In this document: piece by piece, positions 56,257 to 64,000 of the stretch
Position numbering within the stretch: position 1 is the stretch's first letter
Layout of the letters: the number at the start of each line of letters is the position of its first letter
Origin: Bombilactobacillus mellis
GTDB taxonomy: Bacteria; Bacillota; Bacilli; Lactobacillales; Lactobacillaceae
Reading direction: 5' to 3'
DNA length: 64,000 nt
Assembly (NCBI RefSeq): GCF_000967245.1
Contig: NZ_KQ033877.1
Span: 79,660 to 143,659 of the forward strand
The notes under the pieces: model-generated
Told to the model about the DNA's origin: nothing
What the model saw: the letters and a program-made list of their open reading frames with translations, nothing else
The model's database searches: none
Program-made: the position numbers and the translations under genes

Positions 56257-57606
56257 ATGCAGCAGGAATTGGATCTAAGTACTGGATCATCTATGAAAAG
56301 GATACTATTATTTTCTTTTCCCCTTATTGGAAGCAGCATTTTCCAGCAATTATATAATTTTATTGATACACTGATCGTTTCCCACTTTTTAGGAATTGAG
56401 GCTGTAGCAGCTGTAGGAACATATTATCCATTAAATTTTCTTATTTTGGGTTTTGTGCAGGGAAGTTGTATTGGCTTTAGTATTCCCTTATCACAGGATA
56501 TTGGCAGAAAAGAATATAAAGAAGTCAAATGTGATCTGTTAGCCGGCATTGTGGTTTGTTTTTTATTATCAATTATTTTAACTGTGGTCATGATTATTAA
56601 TACTAATAGTCTACTAATCATGTTACATACACCCCCAAAAATATTTAATCTAACGATAATTTTTACGTTAATCTCCTTTGCCGGAATACCGGCTAACATT
56701 CTATATAATTATTCCGCCAGTGTCCTTAGAGCCTTTGGCAATTCTAAGCAGCCTTTTTATTTTCTAGTGATTTCTTTAATAATAAATATTTTTTTGGACC
56801 TTTTATTTATTCTTGTATTTAATTTAGGAATTAAGAGCATAGCCTTGGCTACGGTAATTAGTGAATTTATTGCAGGAATGATGAATGCTATTTATTATGT
56901 TAAACAAAAACAATTTGTGAAAGTAACTTTATCTACAAAATTTTTTAATAAAAAGAAAATTTTAAAGATTTGCTTTATAGGCTTTCCCATGGGATTCGAA
57001 TATTCTATCTCAGCGATCGGAGCAATTATTATGCAGTATGCTATTAACTTGTTGGGAACATCGGCAATTGCTGCCCAAGCGGCTGCAGAAAAAATAAGGC
57101 AGTTATTTACACTACCTATGGAAAGTGTAGGAACAGCCATGGCTACCTATACTGCCCAAAATTATGGGGCCAGCCAAATCGATAGAATTAAACAAGGAGT
57201 TAGAAATGGTACTATTATTCAATTTATTTGGTCATTGTTTTCACTATTACTTGTTTGTCTTTTCAAAAATTCATTAATTACTTTGATGTTGGGTGTAACC
57301 AGTAAACAGGTTTTTTCTCTGACGGATCTCTACTTAACCACTATCAGTTACTTTTTTATTATTCATGGGATGCTAATGATTTTCAGAAATACAATACAGG
57401 GCCTAGGTCATAGCATTTATGCTATGGCTTCAGGAGTAGGAGAATTAATCGGAAGGGCGTCAGCGAGCTATTTGTCAATACTTTCCTGGGGGTATACTGC
57501 AATTTGTTATGCTAATCAAATTGCTTGGGGAATATCATTAATAATTTGCTCATTTATTCTGGTAATAATTATAAGAAAAGATCCAGCTTTTTCCCCAATT
57601 GATTAG
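56257..57606 (+). CDS. MATE-family efflux transporter
   Basis: MATE transporter of 449 aa with 12 helices. The start MKRILLFSFPLIGSSIFQQLYNFIDTLIV and the internal VVSLIINIFLDLLFI-like segments match DinF/NorM-type exporters, with IAAQAAAEKIRQLFTLP mid-protein. Sodium- or proton-driven drug export is the family role; the substrate is unknown. A TATAAT lies at 56234, and GAGG is 12 nt before the ATG, so the ribosome site is rather far. Confidence 0.88.
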   Translation: MQQELDLSTGSSMKRILLFSFPLIGSSIFQQLYNFIDTLIVSHFLGIEAVAAVGTYYPLNFLILGFVQGSCIGFSIPLSQDIGRKEYKEVKCDLLAGIVVCFLLSIILTVVMIINTNSLLIMLHTPPKIFNLTIIFTLISFAGIPANILYNYSASVLRAFGNSKQPFYFLVISLIINIFLDLLFILVFNLGIKSIALATVISEFIAGMMNAIYYVKQKQFVKVTLSTKFFNKKKILKICFIGFPMGFEYSISAIGAIIMQYAINLLGTSAIAAQAAAEKIRQLFTLPMESVGTAMATYTAQNYGASQIDRIKQGVRNGTIIQFIWSLFSLLLVCLFKNSLITLMLGVTSKQVFSLTDLYLTTISYFFIIHGMLMIFRNTIQGLGHSIYAMASGVGELIGRASASYLSILSWGYTAICYANQIAWGISLIICSFILVIIIRKDPAFSPID

Positions 57607-57612
57607 TACAGT

Positions 57613-59073
57613 TTATAGTATAGGTGACAACAATCTAGAAAATAATTGCTTGAAACGCAGCCAATGCGATTGTTGGGCAATCATTTGGGTGGTCAAAAGT
57701 GTACTGTGCTGCATATCATTTTGAAAAATATTAGTAAGTTGCCGACTGACTTTTTTATCATAAAAAAAAGCATTAGCTTCAAAATTGAGACTGTAACTAC
57801 GATAATCTTGATTCATCGAGCCAATAGTTGCAACCTCATTATCAAAAACGGCGGTTTTCGCATGCATAAATCCCTGATTGTAGATATATACTTCTATGCC
57901 ATTTCTGGTAAACAGATTCGCATAAAATTGAGTAGCTCGATAAATAAAGGGATGGTCAGGCTTGTTGGGAATCATAATTTTAATTTTGACTCCAGAACGA
58001 GCGGCTACTAGTAAAGCATCAATCATTGAATCGTCAGGAATTAAATAAGGCGTTTGAATGATAATACTTTTGCGCGCATTCATAACTAGACTCATGAACC
58101 CGCCCTTTAAAGTATCAAATTGACTATCTGGTCCATCAGACACGATTTGGATGGGAGTAACACCAATGGAATGTTTAAGGTGAGTTGGAAAATATTTTTC
58201 TTGAAAAAGTATTTTTTGATGATGCTTATCTACTGAGGCATTCCAGTCTAGAATAAAACGTTCTTGTAAAGAAAGGGCAGCGTAACCAAAAATACGCACG
58301 TGAGTATCACGCCAATAGCCGAATTTATCTTTCAAGCCCAGATATTGTTCACCAATATTAAAGCCCCCTGTCCAGCCGATAAAACCATCAATCACTACTA
58401 TTTTACGATGTAAATGATAATTAAGTCGATTTTTGGTAATTGCGTTTTGAGAAGTAATAAACGGCATTACTTGTCCGCCAGCTTGAATTAAAGGTGCAAA
58501 AAATTTTTTATTAGCTCCGGGAGAACCCCAGCGATCATAAATAACGCGAACTTCTACACCTTCAGCGGCCTTTTGAGTTAAAAGCTGCACCGTTTTTTGT
58601 CCCAGTCGATCATTAATAAAGGAATAATATTCGATGTTAATAGTTTCCTGGGCATTTTTGATATCTTGAAATAAAGCAGCAAATTTGGCTTTGCCGTCTG
58701 TAAAAATTTGAGTTTCATTATGAGTTGTAATCGGGGCATCTTCGTATTTGTCAAAATATTTAGCCTGTCGTTTTACTAAGTTCGTGGTTTCGTTGGCGGA
58801 ATGGGGCCTTTGACTTGCCAGCTCTTGTTGGACCATGTCTTTGAGGTGATCTAATCCGATATGTTCCTCGTGGCTGATATTAAAAAGATTCTCTTGAGCG
58901 ATTCCCCGACCCAAAAAGGCAAAAATAAAAAAACCTATAATAGGTAGTAAAGTCAAAACTGTTAACCAAGCAAGGGTCGCAGGAATACTACGCTGTCGGT
59001 GAAAAACAGTGATGATGGCAGCAATAGTATTTAGCAGAATGATAATTAGAAAGATATCAATAATCCAAGTCAT
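57613..59073 (-). CDS. cls: Cardiolipin synthase
   Basis: Phospholipase-D family of 486 aa. Two N-terminal membrane helices (about 3-22 and 31-54) precede two HKD motifs: HLHRKIVVID (His222, Lys224, Asp229) and HAKTAVFDN near residue 400. It condenses two phosphatidylglycerols into cardiolipin at the membrane. Converges on the MATE gene with a 6-bp gap and no terminator seen between them. Confidence 0.93.
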   Translation of the reverse strand: MTWIIDIFLIIILLNTIAAIITVFHRQRSIPATLAWLTVLTLLPIIGFFIFAFLGRGIAQENLFNISHEEHIGLDHLKDMVQQELASQRPHSANETTNLVKRQAKYFDKYEDAPITTHNETQIFTDGKAKFAALFQDIKNAQETINIEYYSFINDRLGQKTVQLLTQKAAEGVEVRVIYDRWGSPGANKKFFAPLIQAGGQVMPFITSQNAITKNRLNYHLHRKIVVIDGFIGWTGGFNIGEQYLGLKDKFGYWRDTHVRIFGYAALSLQERFILDWNASVDKHHQKILFQEKYFPTHLKHSIGVTPIQIVSDGPDSQFDTLKGGFMSLVMNARKSIIIQTPYLIPDDSMIDALLVAARSGVKIKIMIPNKPDHPFIYRATQFYANLFTRNGIEVYIYNQGFMHAKTAVFDNEVATIGSMNQDYRSYSLNFEANAFFYDKKVSRQLTNIFQNDMQHSTLLTTQMIAQQSHWLRFKQLFSRLLSPIL

Positions 59074-59135
59074 AGAAAAACTCCGTGAATCATTATTAAT
59101 TATTAGTTTAACTCATCTGGAATTTTATGGGCTGT

Positions 59136-59528
59136 TTAAGCAAAAAAATCTTTATATTTTTGATAGGTATAAGCTGACCCTTTAAATAGAACTTGAAGAA
59201 TATTTAATTGTTGAAAGATAAAATAGCGTAATCGGCTTAAAATTTCTGCGGGAACTTCTTGTTGAAAACGTAAGTTTAAGGTGAGATCTTGATTATGAAT
59301 ATCTGTTAGCTCAATTAATCCAATGAGGATGCTGGAATTTTTAAGGGTAACGCCCCAAATCAGACCTTGATTAGACATGATTTGCTGCATTGCCTGATTG
59401 GCAAACTGGGCTGTTGTATTAATATCGGTGTTTAAAAAATTCATAAGAGCTTTGCCGGATAAATTACTTAAAAAATCCCAGCGATAATTTTCAGTTAAAA
59501 TAGGGTGGTAATTTCGAAGTTGTTCCAT
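59136..59528 (-). CDS. GNAT-like protein of 130 aa
   Basis: Looks like a short GNAT acetyltransferase-fold protein: LIWGVTLKNSSILIGLIELTDIHNQDLTLNLRF fits the strands 2-4 pattern of RimJ/RimL relatives. The usual acetyl-CoA loop (Q/R-x-x-G-x-G/A) is not visible, so it may be inactive or only distantly related. It overlaps the hydrolase gene by 1 nt (TAATG), hence translational coupling. Uncertain. Confidence 0.45.
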   Translation of the reverse strand: MEQLRNYHPILTENYRWDFLSNLSGKALMNFLNTDINTTAQFANQAMQQIMSNQGLIWGVTLKNSSILIGLIELTDIHNQDLTLNLRFQQEVPAEILSRLRYFIFQQLNILQVLFKGSAYTYQKYKDFFA

Positions 59529-60370
59529 TATTGAGGCTTCCTTTGTTGGGGGACATAAATAAAGTTATTAATGACTTGAAGGACATTTTTGTCGTCGTGC
59601 ATTTGGGAATGTTCACCGCTAGTACCGACAGCGTTGTACTCAAGAAATTGTTGAACCTGTGGTTTTAAAATATATTTGATCGAACGAGCAGAACTGACAG
59701 AAACATATTTATCGGTGTTGGAAGAATCATTAATGTTACCGAAAACATTTAAAATTTGGGCGTTTTTAGGAAATTTGACCCGGTTGAGATAGGTCCACAG
59801 ATACTTTGGAGTCATAAAAGCAGGTCGACCCTGGGGACTTAAAGGATTAATATTAGGAAGATCACCAAAGGCCACTACACCATCAAAAGGACCAGCTATT
59901 AAAGCCAAACGTCTGATTTGGGGTAGGGGCTTATTATAAGTATTTATTAAGAACGAAACTAATGCCACTGCTCCTAAAGAATGACCAATGGCATTATAAG
60001 ATTTAAAATGATAACGTTGATAAAGATCATTTAAAATTTGGTTAAACCAACGTTCGATAATCATCGAGGGGATCCAGCGATCCTTAAACACCAATTGCAC
60101 GATGGGAAATCGAGCAGTACTCCAATAACCGGAATAGTGAATTTTACTGCTCCAATCAACTGTCGCTCGTAAAAAAACAGGTACTTGGGTAAATTCTTGG
60201 GCCGAACTAACCATTTGTTGGGTTGTATAATCGCCGCCGCGAAAGCCATGAACATAAAATGTAGGGATTTGTTCTTGACTGGAAGAAACAGAAAGATTTT
60301 TCGGTAGTTGGCAAGTAGGTATATAAGCAGAATGTTGCCGCCGAAATTTTCTTTGATTCCCTAATCCCAT
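59528..60370 (-). CDS. DUF915-type alpha/beta hydrolase
   Basis: Hydrolase of 280 aa, fold of cell-surface or cytosolic DUF915 proteins: oxyanion region TFYVHGFRGG (about 37-46), nucleophile Ser131 in AIGHSLGAVALV, and a late His in SGEHSQMH, with an Asp in the NINDSSNTD area. No convincing signal peptide is visible, but the N-terminus is basic. The natural ester or amide is unknown. Followed by the GNAT-like gene, overlapping 1 nt. Confidence 0.82.
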   Translation of the reverse strand: MGLGNQRKFRRQHSAYIPTCQLPKNLSVSSSQEQIPTFYVHGFRGGDYTTQQMVSSAQEFTQVPVFLRATVDWSSKIHYSGYWSTARFPIVQLVFKDRWIPSMIIERWFNQILNDLYQRYHFKSYNAIGHSLGAVALVSFLINTYNKPLPQIRRLALIAGPFDGVVAFGDLPNINPLSPQGRPAFMTPKYLWTYLNRVKFPKNAQILNVFGNINDSSNTDKYVSVSSARSIKYILKPQVQQFLEYNAVGTSGEHSQMHDDKNVLQVINNFIYVPQQRKPQ

Positions 60371-60452
60371 GTTCTTGGTCTCCTTGAATTGATCTGGTTT
60401 ACTAAGTTATCATACAGTTATTTAAGATTTAATTCTAGCTTAAGGAGAAAAA

Positions 60453-61097
60453 ATGGAAAAGTATTATGCAGTAAAGAAAGGTCGTCGGCCCGGTATTTAC
60501 GCCACTTGGGCCCAGACTGAAAAGCAAGTTAAAGGCTTCAAAGGGGCAGTTTTTAAAAAATTTGATAATTTCCAACAGGCACAGGCTTTTTTACAAGAAA
60601 AACCTGTTTGCCACCAGCACCCTGATATTTGGCTATATACCGATGGCGGAACTCGAAATACGGGAACTCATGCTGGAGGGCACGTTCAAGCTGATGATAA
60701 AGCGGCCTGGGCTTATTTAATCAAAACGGCTCAACGTTCATATCAAGCTAGTGCCGGCCAGTATGGGGCAACTAATAATCAAATGGAACTAACGGCTGTT
60801 TTGCGCGGTTTACAGAAGTTGACCAGTTTACACTATAATTCTCAAAAAATTTTATTAGTAGCCGATTCTCAATATGTGCTTAATCCATTAACCCAAGGAT
60901 GGCTAGCAACTTGGCGGCAGCGCGGCTGGAAGAAAGCTAATGGTCAACCGGTAGCAAATTGTGATTTATGGCAGCAGCTGGAACAACAACTCCAATTATT
61001 TAGTAAGCTGCAATTTTCTTGGACTAAGGGACATAGCAATAATAAAAATAATAATTTTGTTGATCACCTTCTTAATCAGACCATGGACCAAATGTAA
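60453..61097 (+). CDS. rnhA: Ribonuclease HI with viroplasmin-type N-domain
   Basis: Protein of 214 aa. Residues about 4-48 form the dsRNA/hybrid-binding (caulimovirus viroplasmin) domain YYAVKKGRRPGIYATWAQTE. Residues 56-212 are RNase HI with carboxylates Asp64 (YTDGG), Glu112 (QMELTA), Asp138 (VADSQY) and Asp204 (FVDHLL). It cleaves RNA in RNA-DNA hybrids. Starts AAGGAG-ATG and converges on nothing; a CAP gene follows. Confidence 0.93.
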   Translation: MEKYYAVKKGRRPGIYATWAQTEKQVKGFKGAVFKKFDNFQQAQAFLQEKPVCHQHPDIWLYTDGGTRNTGTHAGGHVQADDKAAWAYLIKTAQRSYQASAGQYGATNNQMELTAVLRGLQKLTSLHYNSQKILLVADSQYVLNPLTQGWLATWRQRGWKKANGQPVANCDLWQQLEQQLQLFSKLQFSWTKGHSNNKNNNFVDHLLNQTMDQM

Positions 61098-61182
61098 TCT
61101 AACATTTTGCTACAGCACTTGGATTAATTTTGTTTGATTGTGGTTCAATCATGGTAAAATTAAGAAAAGGGAGGGAAGGCCT

Positions 61183-62046
61183 ATGCGCTTTAAAAAAGGT
61201 CTGATAGGATTGACTTGGATATTTTTTATTGTTCTTAGCTTGGCGATAGATAATTCTCCAAGTAAAGCTGCTACTTATAATTATCCTGTAGCTACAGTGT
61301 CCCAAAAGCCTTATGCTTATCTTTATAATAATAAAGGCGAGCGGATTATTGGTCGGCTTTTACCGGGTAATACCGATTGGCAAGTTAATGGTCTGCGCTA
61401 TTTTAATGGCGGCTCTGATAATTTTTATCAACAATTAATGTATCAAGTTTCTGCTTCAGAATGGCTGCGTGCTGATCAGAGTCAAGCCAATTTTGATGTA
61501 CGCACCGGTCAGTTATTAACGACCATTCCGCCACAAGGATCAGTTGTTAACGAGATGCTGGTAGAATTAAACCGTCTGCGTATACAAAATAACTTGCAGC
61601 CCTTAATGGCCAATGAACAGTTAAATAATTTTTCACAGCAGCGGGCGCAAGCTTTAAAACAGCAAGGCTATTTAAGCCACAATGGCTGGTGGTTGGAAAG
61701 TCATCCGCAAGGATATGCTGCCGAGAATATTGAAACAGCCTTTAATCTTTATAATAATAAGAAGAACGCTCTTAATGCAATTGCGGAATTCTATGATGAT
61801 CCGGGGAATCCTAATTTAGGCCATCGTAAGAGTATGCTGAATCCATATTTTACCCAAGTGGGGATGGGGATAGTACCTGACAATTACGGCCGTTTTTATA
61901 TCGTACAGACTTTTTTAAAACCGGCAATTGAACCGGATGAACTGGCTGGGATTCAGGACTATGAAAAATATGTACAAGAAATTGGTGAAAGAGCTCCTTA
62001 CTTATCACACTATGATAATGCCAAAACGGCCATTATCCAACGCTAA
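61183..62046 (+). CDS. Secreted CAP-domain protein with SLAP-like N-region
   Basis: Protein of 287 aa. Signal peptide (1-31) ends SPSKA before ATYNYP. Residues about 35-115 look like a lactobacillar surface-layer-associated (SLAP) wall-binding module (YAYLYNNKGERIIGRLLPGN, ASEWLRAD). The C-terminal part is a CAP/SCP domain (NEMLVELNRLRIQNN, GYAAENIETAF, GHRKSMLNPYFTQVGMGIV) with the His/Glu cleft residues. ATG 61183 with GGGAGG 8 nt upstream is the start; the longer frame to 61138 has no ribosome site. Probable extracellular protein of unknown enzymology. Confidence 0.82.
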   Translation: MRFKKGLIGLTWIFFIVLSLAIDNSPSKAATYNYPVATVSQKPYAYLYNNKGERIIGRLLPGNTDWQVNGLRYFNGGSDNFYQQLMYQVSASEWLRADQSQANFDVRTGQLLTTIPPQGSVVNEMLVELNRLRIQNNLQPLMANEQLNNFSQQRAQALKQQGYLSHNGWWLESHPQGYAAENIETAFNLYNNKKNALNAIAEFYDDPGNPNLGHRKSMLNPYFTQVGMGIVPDNYGRFYIVQTFLKPAIEPDELAGIQDYEKYVQEIGERAPYLSHYDNAKTAIIQR

Positions 62047-62108
62047 ATTATTGAGGTCGCATCAAGTTTTTGAAAAAAGCATTTTATAAACTTTAGCTTA
62101 TATAAATA

Positions 62109-62143
62109 ATCAGGCAGAAAGAACAATGTTCTTTCTGCCTGAT
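62109..62143. terminator. Long hairpin between CAP and DUF1002 genes
   Basis: Perfect 16-bp stem ATCAGGCAGAAAGAAC (62109-62124) / GTTCTTTCTGCCTGAT (62128-62143) with a 3-nt loop. No strong T run, but the two converging genes make a bidirectional terminator plausible. Confidence 0.7.
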
Positions 62144-62196
62144 AGATTTTATAACAATAAATCAGCACCCACCATTTTTAAAAATTATAGTAGTTG

Positions 62197-63138
62197 TTAA
62201 TGGAATAGGTTATAGAAGAAATTAACGATACCATTCCAAATTTGCTGCAATAAGTTTTGATTTTGGGGAGTATTGACTTTATTAAAAATACCCTGAGCTT
62301 TATCTTTTATAGTGTCACTTAATTTATTAGCTTGATCTTTAAAATCACCATGATTTAAGGCACCAGAATCACGTACATTAACTAAGAGATTAATAATTTG
62401 TTGCTTCTGGTTATCTGATAAAACATTTTGTAAATTATTATCTTTAATAGTGTTATTAACAATATTAGTAATCTGGTTAATTGTAATATGGGGTCCTATT
62501 TTTGCCATGTCACTTTTAGCCTGTGCAACCGCGTTATTTAATTGCGCATCACTGTAATTTTTTTCGCCCTCATTTTGTTGTGTGATTTTACTGAGAGTCC
62601 CCATTTCATTTTGGGCAGCATTGACCTGATTTTGATTGAGGGTATTACCGTTTTGATTAAAAGCAGCATACACACCGGCTAAAGCTCCAGAACCATCAAT
62701 CGGAATCGCCGAAGTAACGTAAATATTTGCATCTGTAATGCCCGCAGTTACAGCCGCATTACGATACTGATTGGCAGTGATAGTAGTGATATTATCCTTA
62801 CCATTATAAGAAACAATTTCTACATTAATGCCGGAACCACGGCCAGTTTTTTCGATTAACGCTGAGGACCAAACTCCCGAGTTGCTCGTAAAGTTATTTC
62901 CGGCGGGGTTTAAATATTTAACTAAAGTATCACCAGTGATTGTTAATTGCTGCGAATTATTATTATGAATTTTAGCGGATAAAACATCGATAGTGCCCTG
63001 CCGCTGTTCAGAAGTTAAGGAGGAACCCAATGTCATAACGGGGGTATCCCAATTATCAGCTTGAACATTTTGTGCTAATGCGAAAATACCAGTACATAAG
63101 ACAAACAGCGACAAAAACAGACTGAATAATTTTTTCAT
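62197..63138 (-). CDS. Secreted DUF1002 protein
   Basis: DUF1002 protein of 313 aa. Signal peptide (1-27, LFVLCTGIFALAQNVQA before DNWD), then VMTLGSSLTSEQRQGTIDVL, the SSALIEKTGRGSGINVEIVSYN core, SAIPIDGSGALAGVYAAF, and a helical, Gln/Asn-rich C-terminal half ending IWNGIVNFFYNLFH. Function of the family is unknown; found in Firmicutes as exported proteins. No LPxTG or lipobox, so freely secreted or held by charge. Confidence 0.82.
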   Translation of the reverse strand: MKKLFSLFLSLFVLCTGIFALAQNVQADNWDTPVMTLGSSLTSEQRQGTIDVLSAKIHNNNSQQLTITGDTLVKYLNPAGNNFTSNSGVWSSALIEKTGRGSGINVEIVSYNGKDNITTITANQYRNAAVTAGITDANIYVTSAIPIDGSGALAGVYAAFNQNGNTLNQNQVNAAQNEMGTLSKITQQNEGEKNYSDAQLNNAVAQAKSDMAKIGPHITINQITNIVNNTIKDNNLQNVLSDNQKQQIINLLVNVRDSGALNHGDFKDQANKLSDTIKDKAQGIFNKVNTPQNQNLLQQIWNGIVNFFYNLFH

Positions 63139-63393
63139 TGATAAACTCCTTTATATTCCAATCATAATTTTATTATAACAGCAGCGGCGAAAAAGCTCCA
63201 AGAAGTTGCGAATCTTTCCCTGGGAATTGGCAAAAAGGTGTTCAATAAAATCCAAACAACAAATAGTGTTCAAGCCATATCTTGAAAATAATGATAACGT
63301 TTTATTAAAAGGGGCTGACTATTGCCTGTGTTTTATGTTACACTTAAGGTTCTAGAAATACAGATAAATTGGATTTTAATAAGGAGAAAATCT

Positions 63394-64000
63394 ATGAAAA
63401 TTGTAGTTTTAGCTGGTGGCCGCAGCACCGAACGGAACGTTTCTTTATCTTCTGGGGTCAAGATTACTAATGCTCTGCGCTCTAAAGGATATCAAGTAGC
63501 TTTAGTAGATTTGTTTTTGGGCAAAGATCTTCAGAACTTGACAGTGGATCAATTATTTACAACGGAGCCTGAACCTGATGATCCTAGTAAAATTAGTGAT
63601 GAAGTGCTGACAGATGACAAAATTAATGCCTTGCGTCCCGGTAAGAGTAAGGCCTTGTTTGGACCTAATGTTTTAAAAATTTGTCAAGCAGCAGATATAG
63701 TTTATCTGGGCCTTCATGGTGAAGATGGTGAGAACGGAAAAGTGCAGGCTGTATTGGACTTATTTGAAATTCGTTATACAGGTAGCGATACCTTGGCTTC
63801 TGGTTTAGCAATGAATAAAAAATTTTCCAAGGAGATTTTTCAACAAAATCAAATTCCTACTGCTGAGTATATTGTGGCCAATCAAGCCGATATCGATCCT
63901 TCAGCTATTCCCTTTGACTTTCCGGTAGTTGTTAAACCTTGTAACGGTGGTTCTAGTGTGGGTACACATATTGTTAAGCAAGCTCAAGATTTATCCGCTG
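63394..64000 (+). CDS. ddl: D-alanine--D-alanine ligase, N-terminal part (cut by window edge)
   Basis: Starts ATG 63394 with AAGGAG 7 nt upstream and runs open to the end (202 codons). [20 protein letters not shown] is the substrate-binding N-terminus, [18 protein letters not shown] and [17 protein letters not shown] follow, and [12 protein letters not shown] begins the ATP-grasp. It makes D-Ala-D-Ala for the wall. The residue that tells D-Ala-D-Ala from D-Ala-D-Lac ligases (Tyr or Phe) lies beyond the window. Confidence 0.92.
   Translation, partial: MKIVVLAGGRSTERNVSLSSGVKITNALRSKGYQVALVDLFLGKDLQNLTVDQLFTTEPEPDDPSKISDEVLTDDKINALRPGKSKALFGPNVLKICQAADIVYLGLHGEDGENGKVQAVLDLFEIRYTGSDTLASGLAMNKKFSKEIFQQNQIPTAEYIVANQADIDPSAIPFDFPVVVKPCNGGSSVGTHIVKQAQDLSA

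Noticed and set aside
63238-63273. GTGTTCAA repeated at 63238 and 63266
   Set aside because: Only two 8-bp copies 28 bp apart; too short to claim a repeat family or binding array.

Overview
The window looks like chromosome of a low-GC, fermentative Gram-positive from the Lactobacillaceae. The evidence is AT-rich DNA with strong AGGAGG ribosome sites, an ECF-type ThiT behind a TPP riboswitch, a SufCDSUB iron-sulfur operon, an NRAMP manganese transporter, diacetyl/acetoin reductases, a CIRCE-controlled Hsp20, a secreted CAP protein with an S-layer-like N-terminus, and ornithine decarboxylase with its antiporter. The gene set would suit a plant- or insect-gut-associated lactobacillus, but the genus is a guess. 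No rRNA, tRNA, insertion sequence, prophage, CRISPR array or defence island was seen.

Layout. 1-6.3 kb: 3' end of one lipoate ligase gene, two small XRE regulators, ornithine decarboxylase plus antiporter, and an MFS transporter. 6.5-11 kb: zinc alcohol dehydrogenase, two tandem acetoin/diacetyl-reductase-like SDRs, a D-2-hydroxyacid dehydrogenase and a small DUF6506 protein. 11-14.2 kb: an M20 amidohydrolase with a multi-pass transporter, then 0.6 kb without a clear gene. 14.2-22.6 kb: a hexuronate locus with a leftward operon (GPH transporter, uxaC, mutarotase-like), a rightward operon (uxaB, uxaA) and a LacI regulator. The two divergent promoters share almost the same core sequence. 22.7-28.9 kb: sufC-D-S-U-B, a SufT-like gene and a CCC1/VIT-like membrane protein. 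29-36 kb: pepT, a peptide-binding protein without a lipobox, hsp20, terC, thiT and a complete lipoate ligase. 35.9-43.1 kb: MupG-like gene, PrpR-like regulator divergent from pdxA2 / KdgT-like permease / DUF1537 kinase (four-carbon acid-sugar catabolism), and a PTS IIB/IIA pair without IIC. 43.2-46.4 kb: uspA, mntH, aldo/keto reductase. 46.5-56.1 kb: small membrane protein and a second hexuronate operon (GntR regulator; uxuB, uxuA, second uxaC, second GPH transporter, GH31 glycosidase). 56.2-64 kb: MATE transporter, cardiolipin synthase, GNAT-like protein, alpha/beta hydrolase, RNase HI, CAP protein, DUF1002 protein and the start of a D-Ala-D-Ala ligase gene.

How the parts fit. Locus 1 is equipped for galacturonate (UxaC, UxaB, UxaA) and locus 2 for glucuronate (UxaC, UxuB, UxuA). 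Both end at 2-keto-3-deoxygluconate, whose kinase and aldolase are not in the window. The pdxA2/DUF1537 cluster would turn a four-carbon aldonic acid into dihydroxyacetone phosphate. The window therefore concentrates acid-sugar catabolism under three unrelated regulator families (LacI, GntR, PrpR-like). I found no clearly new system. The most interesting items are the mirrored LacI-type promoters, the PrpR-like regulator with a degenerate AAA+ core, the GH31 enzyme inside a glucuronate operon, and the riboswitch whose expression platform can be read directly.
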